In this document: one piece after another, positions 40,752 to 48,849 of the stretch
How positions within the stretch are numbered: the first letter of the stretch is position 1
How the letters are laid out: every line of letters begins with the position of its first letter
NCBI RefSeq assembly: GCF_001457475.1
Contig: NZ_LN831029.1
Coordinates: forward strand, 4,650,001-4,714,000
Length of the DNA stretch: 64,000 nucleotides
Direction: 5' to 3'
From: Achromobacter xylosoxidans
GTDB lineage: Bacteria > Pseudomonadota > Gammaproteobacteria > Burkholderiales > Burkholderiaceae_B
Notes under the pieces: generated by a model
Told to the model about the DNA's origin: nothing
Database searches by the model: none
The model's input: only the letters and a program-made list of their open reading frames with translations
Position numbers and translations under genes: made by a program

Positions 40752-40790
40752 CGGCGGCGCGGGCCTGCGGGGCGGACGCCGCCCTCGCGG

Positions 40791-40946
40791 CTATATCAGC
40801 AACACCGCGCCGCCGCTTCCCGCGACGATGCCCAGCCCCGCCAGGGCATAGCTGTCGCGGCGCTCACAACCGGCGCGATACGTGCCGTGCGCCGCGTGCA
40901 GGCACACGGCGCCAAGAATGGCCAGGGCGATTCCGATCCCGAACAT
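40791..40946 (-). CDS. Small membrane protein, 51 residues
   Basis: A short gene reading MFGIGIALAILGAVCLHAAH and on to SYALAGLGIVAGSGGAVLLI, that is, two hydrophobic segments (about 1-19 and 34-51) joined by a hydrophilic loop with Cys, Arg and Asp. AAGGA lies seven bases before the ATG. An AT-rich stretch (41018-41040) further upstream may hold its promoter. No family is recognised. It is 39 bases from the end of the convergent MHS transporter and downstream of the FmdE-like gene on the same strand. Reality of the gene rests on the ribosome site and the two-helix pattern. Confidence 0.55.
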   Translation of the reverse strand: MFGIGIALAILGAVCLHAAHGTYRAGCERRDSYALAGLGIVAGSGGAVLLI

Positions 40947-41053
40947 GAGGTCTTCCTTGATATATCAGGCGGACCGGCCGGCGGCTGGTCCGTTGGCTAT
41001 GGACCGGAGCCAATCCTTTCAGTTCCCTGAATAAATAAATGGCCGGATCCGCG

Positions 41054-41605
41054 TCAAGGAGCCGCCACGGCCTGGTCGGGCTGGCGGAACACGAACAACG
41101 CCTCCGGCGCCTGCCCCAGCACCGTTTCCGCGATACGCGCCCGCAGCCGCGCATGTTCGCGCCGCGCCTCGGGCGCCGGGTTGCCCAGCAGCGCGAAGAA
41201 CGCCGGCGGCAGCACGCCCTCGCGCAGCACCGCCTGCACCCGCCGCTCGCCGCGCGTCAGCCAGAAGCTGTACGACTTGTCCGCGGCCTGGCTATAGCGC
41301 GCCTCGGGCAGCGACAGGTCGATCCGGTAACAGCCGCGGGTGACGGCGCGCGTGGCGAACTCGAAGGCGTCCCTCACACCCGGCCCGGGATGGCCGCTGA
41401 CCACGCTCAGTTCGCCGCGCGGCACCGGCACGCCATCGGTCTCCAGCCGCGCCAGCGCGCCGCGCAGGCCCTGGAAGATCAGCGCCAGCATGGCGAGCGC
41501 ACCGTGGCCGTGGTAGGCCATGACGGCCTCGAACGGAATCAGAATGGGGCCGTGCTCGCCTTGCACGCGCAGTTCGCTGCCGGCGGGAATGGTCGGGATC
41601 GTCAT
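41054..41605 (-). CDS. FmdE-like protein
   Basis: 183 residues resembling the FmdE domain (named for formylmethanofuran dehydrogenase operons but widespread without that enzyme): YHGHGALAMLALIFQGLRGAL followed by SVVSGHPGPGVRDAFEFATRA. Many FmdE proteins bind a metal through His/Cys near HGH. This one keeps the histidines, but the typical cysteine is not evident. ATG 41605 has GGAG six bases upstream; a TTG four codons earlier was rejected. It follows the TonB receptor on the same strand after a terminator-like hairpin. A role in handling the imported metal or chelate is inferred from position only. Confidence 0.6.
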   Translation of the reverse strand: MTIPTIPAGSELRVQGEHGPILIPFEAVMAYHGHGALAMLALIFQGLRGALARLETDGVPVPRGELSVVSGHPGPGVRDAFEFATRAVTRGCYRIDLSLPEARYSQAADKSYSFWLTRGERRVQAVLREGVLPPAFFALLGNPAPEARREHARLRARIAETVLGQAPEALFVFRQPDQAVAAP

Positions 41606-41615
41606 GAAAGTCTCC

Positions 41616-41648
41616 AAAAAGATGGCCGGCCACGACGTGCGGCCGGCC
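41616..41648 (-). terminator. Intrinsic terminator/attenuator between TonB receptor and FmdE-like gene
   Basis: Read on the minus strand, GGCCGGCC (41648-41641), a 9-base loop and a second GGCCGGCC (41631-41624) form an 8-bp stem followed by ATC and five Ts (41620-41616). It lies 13 bases after the receptor stop, and its T-run ends 10 bases before the FmdE-like start codon. It could limit read-through into the FmdE-like gene. Confidence 0.6.
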
Positions 41649-41661
41649 GGCGCGATGGCTG

Positions 41662-43824
41662 TCAGAAGCGCGTGCGCAGCGTCAGGCTGAAGCTGCGACC
41701 CGGCTCCAGCAACGGGTTCAGGTCGGTCATGGCGTAGGCCACGTTGGACGAGGTCGCGGCCGTGCGATATGCGCGATCGAACAGGTTGTTCACGCCCAGC
41801 ACCACCTGGGTATTGCCCAGTTGCGGCAGGCCCAGGCGGTCCAGCTGCAATTGCGCGTACAGGTTGACCACGCCGTAGCCGGCCGCCGGATATTCGGTGC
41901 GGGCGTCATAGCGACTCTGGCCCTTGGCCCACTGCACTTCGCCGCTCAGCGCGTAGGCCTCGTTGGCGCCCACATACTGCAGGCCCACGATGCCGCTGAG
42001 CGGCGCGATGGAAGCCAGCGGCCGGTCGGTGTTGCGATTGGTGGCGTGCAGGTAGCTGGCGTTGCCGTACAGGTTGACGGTGCGCGTCAGCTGCCAGCGC
42101 CAATCGGTCTCCACCCCCTGGATGCGTACCTTGCCGACGTTGCGGCGCTGGGTCGCGGGCAGGCCCAGGTAGGTCGTGGTGGCGTTCTCCAGGAAGTCGC
42201 GGTAGTCGCTGCGGAACGCGGTCAGGCCGACCGTGGCGCTATCGAAGTGCAGGCGCGTGCCGCCCTCGACGGTGGTGCCGCGCTCGGGCTTCAGCTCGGG
42301 ATTGGGAATGGTGTAACTGGTGCCGGTGTAGCCGGCGCTGAACATCTCGGACGTCCACGGCATGCGGAACGAGGTGCCGACGCTGCCCAGCAGTTCGACC
42401 ACGTCGGTGGCGCGATACGACAGGCCCAGGCTGCCAGTGGTGGCGGTCTGCTTGCTGTCCTGCGCGGCGCGGAAGGCCGGCAGCAGGTTGGGCGACGGCA
42501 GCGCATCCAGGCCCACGTCGGAACGGAACCAGTCGAAGCGGCCGCCGGCGGTCACGGTCCACTTGGGCGCGGGCTTCCATTCCGTCGTCAGGAAGGCGCC
42601 GACGTTGGTCTGGTACTGGTTGGGGCCGGTCTTGGCGTAGGGCGTGCTGGTGGTGGTCGAGGTGCCGTTGGGCCGGTAGACGGTGATGTCGCTGCGGCTT
42701 TCCGAGCCGGGGCGGCGCTCGTGCATGAAGTCCAGGCCGAAGGTGGTGGTGGTCTGCGCCCACGGCACCGTCGCGGCCACGCTGCCGCCATAGACCACCG
42801 GGCCGATCACATGGCTGCGGGTCTCGACCTGGCGCGCCGGGTTGGTCTGGTTGCGCGCCGACATCCAGGTATCGAACTCGTTGACGTAGACGCTGGCCTT
42901 GAGCGCGCTGATGGCGCCGTCGAATTCGCCGCTATAGGCCAGCCGGGCCTGCTTGACGCGGTTGGGGTCGCGCCGGCTGCTGGCGGCGGGATACGGCGGC
43001 ACGGTGCCGGCGGCGCCGTCCTTGACGTAGGCCACGCGCGCGCTGGCCTCGATGCGCTGGCGGGCGTCGGGCATGTAGCCCAGCACGATGCCGCCGCCCG
43101 CGCCGCGAAAGTCGCTGTTGGGCACCTCGCCCGTGGCGCTGTCGTAGTTGCTGGCGCGGCGGCCGGTGGCGTAGACGCGCAGGTCGAAGCCATCGCCCGC
43201 GCCTTCCACCGCCACGTTGCTCTGCACGCCGTGGCCGTTGCTGCGGTACGTGACCGAGGCTTCGCCGCCGTTCAGGCTGAACGGCTGCTCCAGGTTGCCA
43301 TGGCCGCGCTTGGTGACGAAGTTGATCAGGCCGCCCAGGCCATCGCTGCCGAAGCGCGACGAATCCGGGCCGCGCACCACCTCGACCTGTTCGATCTCGG
43401 TCGGGCTGATCAGCATGAACTGCAGCGTGTTGCGGCCGCGGAAGCGGTCGCCGTCGATGAACATCGGCACCCGCATGTCGTTGGTGTTCAGCCCGCGCAG
43501 GAAGATGGTGCCGGCGATGCCGCCGCTGCGGCTGACGGTGGCGTTGGGCACGCGGCCCAGCAGGTCGAGGGTGCTGTCGGTGTTGAGGCGCTCGATGTCC
43601 TGGCGCTCGACCACCGTGACCGGCTGCGTCACCGCGTGGTCGATGGTGGCGGGAGCGGGCGTGGCGCCCAGGGGCCGCAGGCGTCCGTCATCGGCCGGAC
43701 GCTCGGCGCTGACCTGGATGGCGGGAAGTTGCGGCGCGTCGGCGGCGGCCGCCGGCGCGCCAATGGCCGCGGCGGTCAGCAGGCTGGCGCGGACGAGGGG
43801 CGAGAGAGAGGAAGGACGTGACAT
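41662..43824 (-). CDS. TonB-dependent outer membrane receptor
   Basis: 720-residue outer membrane receptor. It has a signal peptide ending near residue 28 (AAA before DAPQ), a plug domain at about 60-175 (VVERQDIERL, LRGLNTNDMRVPMFIDGDR, EVVRGPDSSRFGSDGLGG) and a 22-strand barrel ending in the canonical aromatic residue (TLRTRF). The plug wording resembles heme/hemoglobin or catecholate receptors. In line with the FecCD-type ABC genes upstream on the same strand it imports a metal chelate. No TonB box was identified with confidence near the mature N-terminus (PAIQVSAE is a candidate). Confidence 0.92.
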   Translation of the reverse strand: MSRPSSLSPLVRASLLTAAAIGAPAAAADAPQLPAIQVSAERPADDGRLRPLGATPAPATIDHAVTQPVTVVERQDIERLNTDSTLDLLGRVPNATVSRSGGIAGTIFLRGLNTNDMRVPMFIDGDRFRGRNTLQFMLISPTEIEQVEVVRGPDSSRFGSDGLGGLINFVTKRGHGNLEQPFSLNGGEASVTYRSNGHGVQSNVAVEGAGDGFDLRVYATGRRASNYDSATGEVPNSDFRGAGGGIVLGYMPDARQRIEASARVAYVKDGAAGTVPPYPAASSRRDPNRVKQARLAYSGEFDGAISALKASVYVNEFDTWMSARNQTNPARQVETRSHVIGPVVYGGSVAATVPWAQTTTTFGLDFMHERRPGSESRSDITVYRPNGTSTTTSTPYAKTGPNQYQTNVGAFLTTEWKPAPKWTVTAGGRFDWFRSDVGLDALPSPNLLPAFRAAQDSKQTATTGSLGLSYRATDVVELLGSVGTSFRMPWTSEMFSAGYTGTSYTIPNPELKPERGTTVEGGTRLHFDSATVGLTAFRSDYRDFLENATTTYLGLPATQRRNVGKVRIQGVETDWRWQLTRTVNLYGNASYLHATNRNTDRPLASIAPLSGIVGLQYVGANEAYALSGEVQWAKGQSRYDARTEYPAAGYGVVNLYAQLQLDRLGLPQLGNTQVVLGVNNLFDRAYRTAATSSNVAYAMTDLNPLLEPGRSFSLTLRTRF

Positions 43825-43868
43825 ACGTGGACGCGATAGAAAAGACCAAGGGGTCGGACGGCGCCGCC

Positions 43869-44507
43869 TCAGGCGGCGGGAGTGGAAGCTTTCAGCCAGG
43901 GCAGGAAGCCCCGCAGGAAACGGGACGCGGCGGGCATGAAATAGCTACCGTGGTGGTACATCGGATCCAGCGAGGTCACGATCAGCCGCCCCGCCGTGCT
44001 GTGGCGGTCCTCGTACAGCACCGAGCCCGCGCCGGCCTTGTCGATCAGCGAGACCGCGCCCGGCGGCGGCGTGAAGGTGCCGTGCTGGTGCCAGGTGGCG
44101 TCGGCCAGCGTCAGGTGCGAGAACAGCGGGTGCGCGGGTTGCGCCAGGCGCAGGCCCGAATCGGCGCCCGGGGTCTTCCACCACCAGAAGTTCACTTCGC
44201 AATCGGTCCAATGCACGCCATCCAGCCAGCGGTGCGAGCCGGTCTCGCCCATCGCCACCAGCGTCCTGCCCGAGGCCAGGAAGCGGGCGAAGCGCGCGCG
44301 GTGCGGCACGAGCAGGTCCGGGTGGGTCCGGCACGACACGATCAGGGCGTCGCAGTCGGCCAGCGCGGCGTCGTCCAGTTCGGGCAGGTAAATGAAACGG
44401 TCGAGATACGGCGTCAGTTCCGGCGTGTGGAAGGTGCGGTGGTGGTAATACGTGCCGGCGTCCAGCGCCGCGATCACGGGGGTGCGCGAGGTCATGGCGG
44501 CGGTCAT
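43869..44507 (-). CDS. Uncharacterised protein, class I glutamine-amidotransferase-like fold (gene B of pair)
   Basis: 212 residues, no signal peptide. It has an alternating beta/alpha pattern with ALDAGTYYHHRTFHTPEL, then DALIVSCRTHPDLLVPHRARFARFLASGRTLVAMGE, which looks like the Rossmann-like core of GATase1/ThuA-type proteins, and the His/Trp-rich WHQHGTFTPP. No Cys-His-Glu triad can be assigned with confidence. It overlaps gene C by ATGA and lies 44 bases upstream of the TonB receptor, so it is part of the uptake operon. Function unknown; the His-rich segments could bind a metal or chelate. Confidence 0.65.
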   Translation of the reverse strand: MTAAMTSRTPVIAALDAGTYYHHRTFHTPELTPYLDRFIYLPELDDAALADCDALIVSCRTHPDLLVPHRARFARFLASGRTLVAMGETGSHRWLDGVHWTDCEVNFWWWKTPGADSGLRLAQPAHPLFSHLTLADATWHQHGTFTPPPGAVSLIDKAGAGSVLYEDRHSTAGRLIVTSLDPMYHHGSYFMPAASRFLRGFLPWLKASTPAA

Positions 44508-45106
44508 GCGGCGTCTCCCCACAGCCAGTCGAACAGCTGCGGCACGATGCGCCCGGCGCTGTCGACGCTGCCCGCATACATCCACAGATCGTTGCCGCTG
44601 TGCGTCAGCAGGCGGCCGCCGCCGGGCAGCGCCAGCACCCAGTCCACCGGCAGGGCGTCCGGGCCCAGGGTGTTCAGCACCCGCGCGCCGTCGGGCGGCG
44701 GGTTGCCGCCTCGCGCGTAGAAGCCGGCCACGCCGCGCCGGAAGGTCAGGTGTTCGGGATCGACGCCCTCGAACACCGGATGCGCAGCGGCGCGATGCAC
44801 CCGCAGGCCGTCCAGGCCGCGCGCCGCCCCCGGCGCGAAGGGCCGCAGCCAGCGCAGGAACGGATAGGCGACGTGGCCGTTGAACACCATGGCGCCGCCG
44901 GCCAGCAGCCAGGCTTCAAGCCGGTCGCGCTGCCCGAGCAGATAGCGCTGGTCGACGTTGGCGGGCACCAGCAAGGCGCGCACGCGCGCCAGGTCGAGCC
45001 GCGCCAAGCCATACAGCGGTTCGGCCACGGCGCGCGGCCGCTCGCCGCCGGTGAGCGCGGCGGGGCCATTGCCGCTCCAGTGGTTCAGGTAGACGATGGA
45101 GGTCAT
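44504..45106 (-). CDS. Uncharacterised protein, GATase-like fold (gene C of pair)
   Basis: 200 residues, no signal peptide. A beta/alpha pattern similar to the next gene: ARVRALLVPANVDQRYLLGQRDRLEAWLLAGGAMVFNGHVAYPFLR, with AAAHPVFEGVDPEHLTFRRGVAGFY matching gene B's AQPAHPLFSHLTLADATWHQHG. The two therefore look like diverged paralogues. It begins 7 bases after the ABC ATPase stop and overlaps gene B. No known enzyme is recognised. Its fixed place between an ABC importer and the receptor suggests a role in substrate release or regulation. Confidence 0.65.
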   Translation of the reverse strand: MTSIVYLNHWSGNGPAALTGGERPRAVAEPLYGLARLDLARVRALLVPANVDQRYLLGQRDRLEAWLLAGGAMVFNGHVAYPFLRWLRPFAPGAARGLDGLRVHRAAAHPVFEGVDPEHLTFRRGVAGFYARGGNPPPDGARVLNTLGPDALPVDWVLALPGGGRLLTHSGNDLWMYAGSVDSAGRIVPQLFDWLWGDAA

Positions 45107-45112
45107 CAGGGA

Positions 45113-45850
45113 TCAACGGAAAAGAGGAATCACGCCGCGCACCTCGCCGGCCTCGCCCGCCAGCGACGCCACCCGCACCGGCATGCGGTACAGGCGGCTC
45201 AGGCGCTCGTCGGTGCACATCAAGGGAGTCGGGCCGACCTCGCAGGCGTCGTCGTGCATCAGCAGGGTCTGGTCGGCGATGTGCTGCGCGTGCTGCGGCT
45301 GGTGGGTCGAGAACACCACCGCCAGGCCTTGCTCGCGCGCCAGCCGGCGCAGGAGCGACAAGATGATGTCCTGGTTGCGCAGGTCCAGCGCCGCGCCCGG
45401 TTCGTCGAGCACGATGATGGAACTGGCGCTGGCCATGGCCCGCGCGATGCACACCAGTTGCTGCTGGCCGCCGCTCAAGGCCTGGAACGGCCGCCCGGCC
45501 AACGACTCCAGCCCCACCGCCCGCAGGCAGTCGCGGGCGATCTCGCGGTCGCGCGGGCCGGGCGACGCATACCAGCGCAGATGGCGGGCGCGGCCCATCG
45601 TCACCATCGCCAGCGCGTCGTAGGCGAACAGCGCGTCGGTGCGCTGCGGCACGTAGGCGGCGTGGCCTTGCAGGCGCACCGCGCCGGCGGCCGGCGCCCG
45701 CAGGCCCAGCAGGGTCTTGAGCAGCGAGGTCTTGCCGCGGCCGTTGGGCCCCAGCACCGCCAGGATCTCGCCGCCGCGCACGCGCAGCGACAGGTCCGAC
45801 AGCAGGCGGCGGCCGCCCGCCTGCACCGCCAGGCGATCGAGTTCAAGCAT
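45113..45850 (-). CDS. FecE-type ABC transporter ATP-binding protein
   Basis: 245-residue ATPase of the iron-chelate/B12 importer family. Walker A is GPNGRGKTS (Arg where Ser/Ala is usual), the signature is ALSGGQQQL, Walker B is SIIVLDEPGAALD and the switch His is in FSTHQPQHA. It energises the FecCD permease encoded immediately upstream, with which it overlaps by 8 bases. ATG 45850 opens directly into the first beta strand (MLELDRLAVQAGGR). Confidence 0.92.
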   Translation of the reverse strand: MLELDRLAVQAGGRRLLSDLSLRVRGGEILAVLGPNGRGKTSLLKTLLGLRAPAAGAVRLQGHAAYVPQRTDALFAYDALAMVTMGRARHLRWYASPGPRDREIARDCLRAVGLESLAGRPFQALSGGQQQLVCIARAMASASSIIVLDEPGAALDLRNQDIILSLLRRLAREQGLAVVFSTHQPQHAQHIADQTLLMHDDACEVGPTPLMCTDERLSRLYRMPVRVASLAGEAGEVRGVIPLFR

Positions 45851-46919
45851 GGTGCGCTCCCCCGCCCTGCGTGCGGCGCAGCAGCCAGGCGAACAGCGGC
45901 GCGCCGATCAGCGCGGTGATCACGCCCAGCGGAATCTCGGCGCTGGTGGCGCTGCGCGCCACCGTATCGACCCACACCATGTAGGTGCCGCCGATCAGCG
46001 CGCTGGCCGGCAGCAGCGCGCGGTGATCCGGGCCGACCAGCATGCGCGCGATGTGCGGCACCACCAGCCCGACCCAGCCGACGGTGCCGGACACCGCCAC
46101 GCTGGCCGACACCACCAGCGTGGCGCAGCCCAGCAGCAGCCAGCGCAGCGGCTCGACCGCGATGCCCATGGCGCTGGCCTGCTCATCGCCCAGCGACAGC
46201 ACGTTGATGCGGAACCGCAGCGCATACAGCAGGCCCATGCCCGCCGCGATCGGCAGCGCGGCCGCGGCCAGCTTGACGTACGAGGCCGTGGCGAAGCTGC
46301 CCATCAGCCAGAACACGATCGCCGGCAGGCTGTCGTTGGGGTCCGCGAAGTACGTGGCCAGCGAGATCAGCGCGGAAAAGAAGGCGCTGGTGACCACACC
46401 CGCCAGCACCAGCATCAGGATGGTGGCGCGGCCCTGCGTGCGTCCCAGCAGATAGACGATGGCCACCGCCAGCAGGCCGCCGGCGAAGGCCAGTCCCAGC
46501 GTCGCCCACAGCGACGAGAACAGCAGGATCGCGGCGCAGCCGCCGAACGCCGCGCCGGACGAGATGCCGAGGATCTGCGGCCCCACCAGCGGATTGCGGA
46601 ACGCGCCCTGCAGCGCCGCGCCGCACAGCGCCAGGCTGGAACCGGCCAGCACCGACAGCAGCACCCGCGGCAGCCGCACCTGCAACACCACGCGCTGTTC
46701 GGCGCCGCTGACGGCCGGCAGCCAGTCGGCCAGGCCGTCGGGCAGCGCCAGCCCCGCCAGCACGCTGGACACATGCGCCAGCGGCAGCGGGTAGCGGCCC
46801 ACGCACAGCGCCGCCAGCATCGACGCCGGCAACGCCAGCGCCATCAACAGCCACGGCCAGGCCAGGCGGCGACGCGCCACGCCCGCCTCGAGCGGCACGG
46901 ATTCAGCGCAGGCGGTCAT
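45843..46919 (-). CDS. FecCD-family ABC transporter permease
   Basis: 358-residue permease with about 10 membrane helices. Family signatures: RLPRVLLSVLAGSSLALCGAALQGAFRNPLVGPQILG, then GLVVPHIARMLVGPDHR and the C-terminal EIPLGVITALIGAPLFAWLL. ATG 46919 lies 17 bases inside the end of the binding-protein gene; the open frame upstream belongs to that gene. It forms a homodimer in the inner membrane with the neighbouring ATPase. Confidence 0.92.
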   Translation of the reverse strand: MTACAESVPLEAGVARRRLAWPWLLMALALPASMLAALCVGRYPLPLAHVSSVLAGLALPDGLADWLPAVSGAEQRVVLQVRLPRVLLSVLAGSSLALCGAALQGAFRNPLVGPQILGISSGAAFGGCAAILLFSSLWATLGLAFAGGLLAVAIVYLLGRTQGRATILMLVLAGVVTSAFFSALISLATYFADPNDSLPAIVFWLMGSFATASYVKLAAAALPIAAGMGLLYALRFRINVLSLGDEQASAMGIAVEPLRWLLLGCATLVVSASVAVSGTVGWVGLVVPHIARMLVGPDHRALLPASALIGGTYMVWVDTVARSATSAEIPLGVITALIGAPLFAWLLRRTQGGGAHHA

Positions 46920-47973
46920 AGCCGGCGGCTCCCTGGTTCTGCCGCGCGTGCAGCACGGTGTCGATATCCGCTGCATCGGGCGTGTGGCCATACAGCTGCG
47001 TGTACGCCTGCGCGATGTGCTCGCGCAGCGGCCAGTCGAAGCGGTCCGGGTGCAGCAGCTGGCTCAGCCACTGCCAGTACAGCGGCGATTCCTGGCTGGG
47101 CGGATCCCACAGGTAGCCGCCGGCCGGGATCTTGTAGACGCGATGGTTGCGCACCGCCGGAATGTCGGCGAACAGCGGGTCCTGATACAGCATGGCCGGC
47201 GTCAGCCCGGGCTCGAAGTTGTTCAGCAGGATCACGTCCGGCGCCCACGCCATGAGCTGTTCGATGTTGATCGTCTGCCCGCTGCCGATCGCCGCCGCCA
47301 CATTGCGGCCGCCGGCCAGGCGGATGTCATCGTCGAAGCTGGTGCCCGCGCCCGAGGCGCGCAACTGCGGCGCGTAGCGCGCCAGGTACAGCACGCCCGG
47401 ACGCTGGTCGGGCCGCAGGCCGTCGGTCACCCTGGCGATGTCCGCCCGCACCTGGTCGCGCCACGCCAGTTGCGCGGCGGCGCGCGCCTCCTGCCCCAGC
47501 GACCGGCCCATCAACCGGATCCATTCGCGGCTGCGCGCCTCGTCGCCATACAGCAGCGCCGCCACGGGCAGGCCGGCGTTGCGCAGCGGCGCGATCAGGT
47601 CGTCGCCCATGTGCCCCCACTGCCACACCAGGTCCGGCTGGATCTGCAGCAGCGTCTCGACGTTGGGCGCGAAGCCCGAGCGCGTGATGTCCGTCCGGAT
47701 GGCGGCGAGGGCCGGGAACATGCGCGCCAGCAGGCCGTCCTTCATCAGTTCATGGGCGTTGGGATGCATGCCGGCCAGGTGCTGCGCGCCGCCGTCCAGC
47801 GAGATCAGCAGCGAACCCGCGGGCATCGGCAGCGTGACCACGCGGCGCGCGGGCGCCGCTAGCGGCACCGGGTTGCCCAGCATGTCGGTGAAGGCGGTAG
47901 GGGCCGCCAGGACGGCGGGCGGCAACAGGACCAGCGCCGCGAACGCGGCACTGCGCAGGAATCGGATAGCCAT
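46903..47973 (-). CDS. Periplasmic binding protein of an iron-chelate/B12-type ABC importer
   Basis: 356 residues. Signal peptide MAIRFLRSAAFAALVLLPPAVLA, with the mature protein starting near APTAFTDMLG. It has a helical-backbone type III binding fold (VETLLQIQPDLVWQWG, APDVILLNNFEPG, KIPAGGYLWDPPSQESPLYWQWLS). The final stretch resembles that in binding proteins for vanadate/metal or corrinoid-type ligands, but the ligand cannot be named. First gene of the minus-strand uptake operon, with a Fur-like palindrome about 50-70 bases upstream. Confidence 0.88.
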   Translation of the reverse strand: MAIRFLRSAAFAALVLLPPAVLAAPTAFTDMLGNPVPLAAPARRVVTLPMPAGSLLISLDGGAQHLAGMHPNAHELMKDGLLARMFPALAAIRTDITRSGFAPNVETLLQIQPDLVWQWGHMGDDLIAPLRNAGLPVAALLYGDEARSREWIRLMGRSLGQEARAAAQLAWRDQVRADIARVTDGLRPDQRPGVLYLARYAPQLRASGAGTSFDDDIRLAGGRNVAAAIGSGQTINIEQLMAWAPDVILLNNFEPGLTPAMLYQDPLFADIPAVRNHRVYKIPAGGYLWDPPSQESPLYWQWLSQLLHPDRFDWPLREHIAQAYTQLYGHTPDAADIDTVLHARQNQGAAGYDRLR

Positions 47974-48021
47974 GGGAAATGAGGGGGACGGACGGCGCCG
48001 GCTGGCGCGGTGGTACCATTA

Positions 48022-48042
48022 CAAATAAGAATCAATCTTATT
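48022..48042. promoter_or_regulatory. Fur-like palindrome in the uptake/Crp divergent region
   Basis: AAATAAGA-N5-TCTTATTT is a perfect 21-bp dyad in an AT-rich island, 49 bases from the binding-protein start and 31 bases from the Crp/Fnr start. Size and base composition resemble Fur-family boxes. It does not match the FNR consensus (TTGAT-N4-ATCAA). It probably couples the uptake operon, and perhaps the regulator, to metal status. Confidence 0.55.
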
Positions 48043-48072
48043 TAATTCTAAGCGGCGGGGCCGCTCCCTCAA

Positions 48073-48771
48073 ATGACTATTGTCAATTCGTCAAAGTCCC
48101 TCCTGACGGCCGCCCTGCGCCGCCATCCCTGGTTCGACGGCGTCGGGGACAGCGCGTTGGATGCCTTGGCAACGCACAGCCGCTGGCTGCGGTTCGAGGC
48201 CGGCGACACGTTGTTCTCGGAAGGCCAGGCCGCGACCTCCTGCCTGCTGGTCTGCGAAGGGTCGGTACAGGGCCTGCGCTACACCGCCGACGGCGGCGAC
48301 AAGGTCTTTGGCCACGTCGGGCCGGGCGGCTGGCTGTCGGCGCTGACGCTGTTCGAGACCTCGCCGCGCCACCTGCACAGCGTGCGCGCCCGCACCGACG
48401 GCAACGGCTGCTTGCTGCAGGCCGACGCCTTCCGGCAGCTGTGCCTGGACGACGCCCGCTTCGCCTGCCGCGTCATGACGCACGCCGCCAACCTGGTGCG
48501 CCACCACACCGACCAGATCGACTGGCTGACCTCCAGCTCGGCCGAGGAACGGCTGGCCGAATACGTGCTGCGCGCCGGCAGGCCGCAGGCCGGCCAGCCA
48601 CTGGTCCTGCCCCTGAGCCACTCGCAGATCGCCGTCAAGCTCGGCATGCGGGCCGAGACCCTCAGCCGCATCTTCTCCAAGTGGCGCCGCGAAGGCATCA
48701 TCGCCAGCCGCCGCGGCACGCTCTACGTGCTGCGGCTCGCGCCGCTCGAACAACTGGCCTCCGGATGCTGA
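48073..48771 (+). CDS. Crp/Fnr-family transcriptional regulator
   Basis: 232 residues: cyclic-nucleotide-binding-like beta barrel (about 15-125, with GDTLFSEGQ and VCEGSVQGLRYTADGGDKVFGHVGPGGWLS), a dimer helix (about 130-150) and a winged helix (about 170-225, LSHSQIAVKLGMRAETLSRIFSKWRREG). There is no N-terminal cysteine cluster, so it is not a 4Fe-4S FNR; cAMP-contact residues are also not evident. It is divergent from the metal uptake operon and may control it. It ends at a strong hairpin. Confidence 0.88.
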   Translation: MTIVNSSKSLLTAALRRHPWFDGVGDSALDALATHSRWLRFEAGDTLFSEGQAATSCLLVCEGSVQGLRYTADGGDKVFGHVGPGGWLSALTLFETSPRHLHSVRARTDGNGCLLQADAFRQLCLDDARFACRVMTHAANLVRHHTDQIDWLTSSSAEERLAEYVLRAGRPQAGQPLVLPLSHSQIAVKLGMRAETLSRIFSKWRREGIIASRRGTLYVLRLAPLEQLASGC

Positions 48772-48803
48772 AACGCCGCGCGTCCCGACGGACGCGCGGC
48801 GTT
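48772..48803. terminator. Strong bidirectional hairpin terminator
   Basis: A perfect 14-bp stem, AACGCCGCGCGTCC with GGACGCGCGGCGTT, with a CGAC tetraloop starts right at the crp-type stop codon. It separates that gene from the convergent alpha/beta hydrolase. The short AA/TT ends provide only a minimal U-run in either direction. Confidence 0.75.
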
Positions 48804-48849
48804 CATGCGTGACAGCCCGATGTCACGTCACCGGGCGGTCACGGCCCCC

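Noticed and set aside
41821..43821. 666-codon plus-strand frame opposite the TonB receptor
   Set aside because: Composition is artificial-looking (Ala/Gly/Val/His), while the minus strand has signal peptide, plug and terminal Phe.
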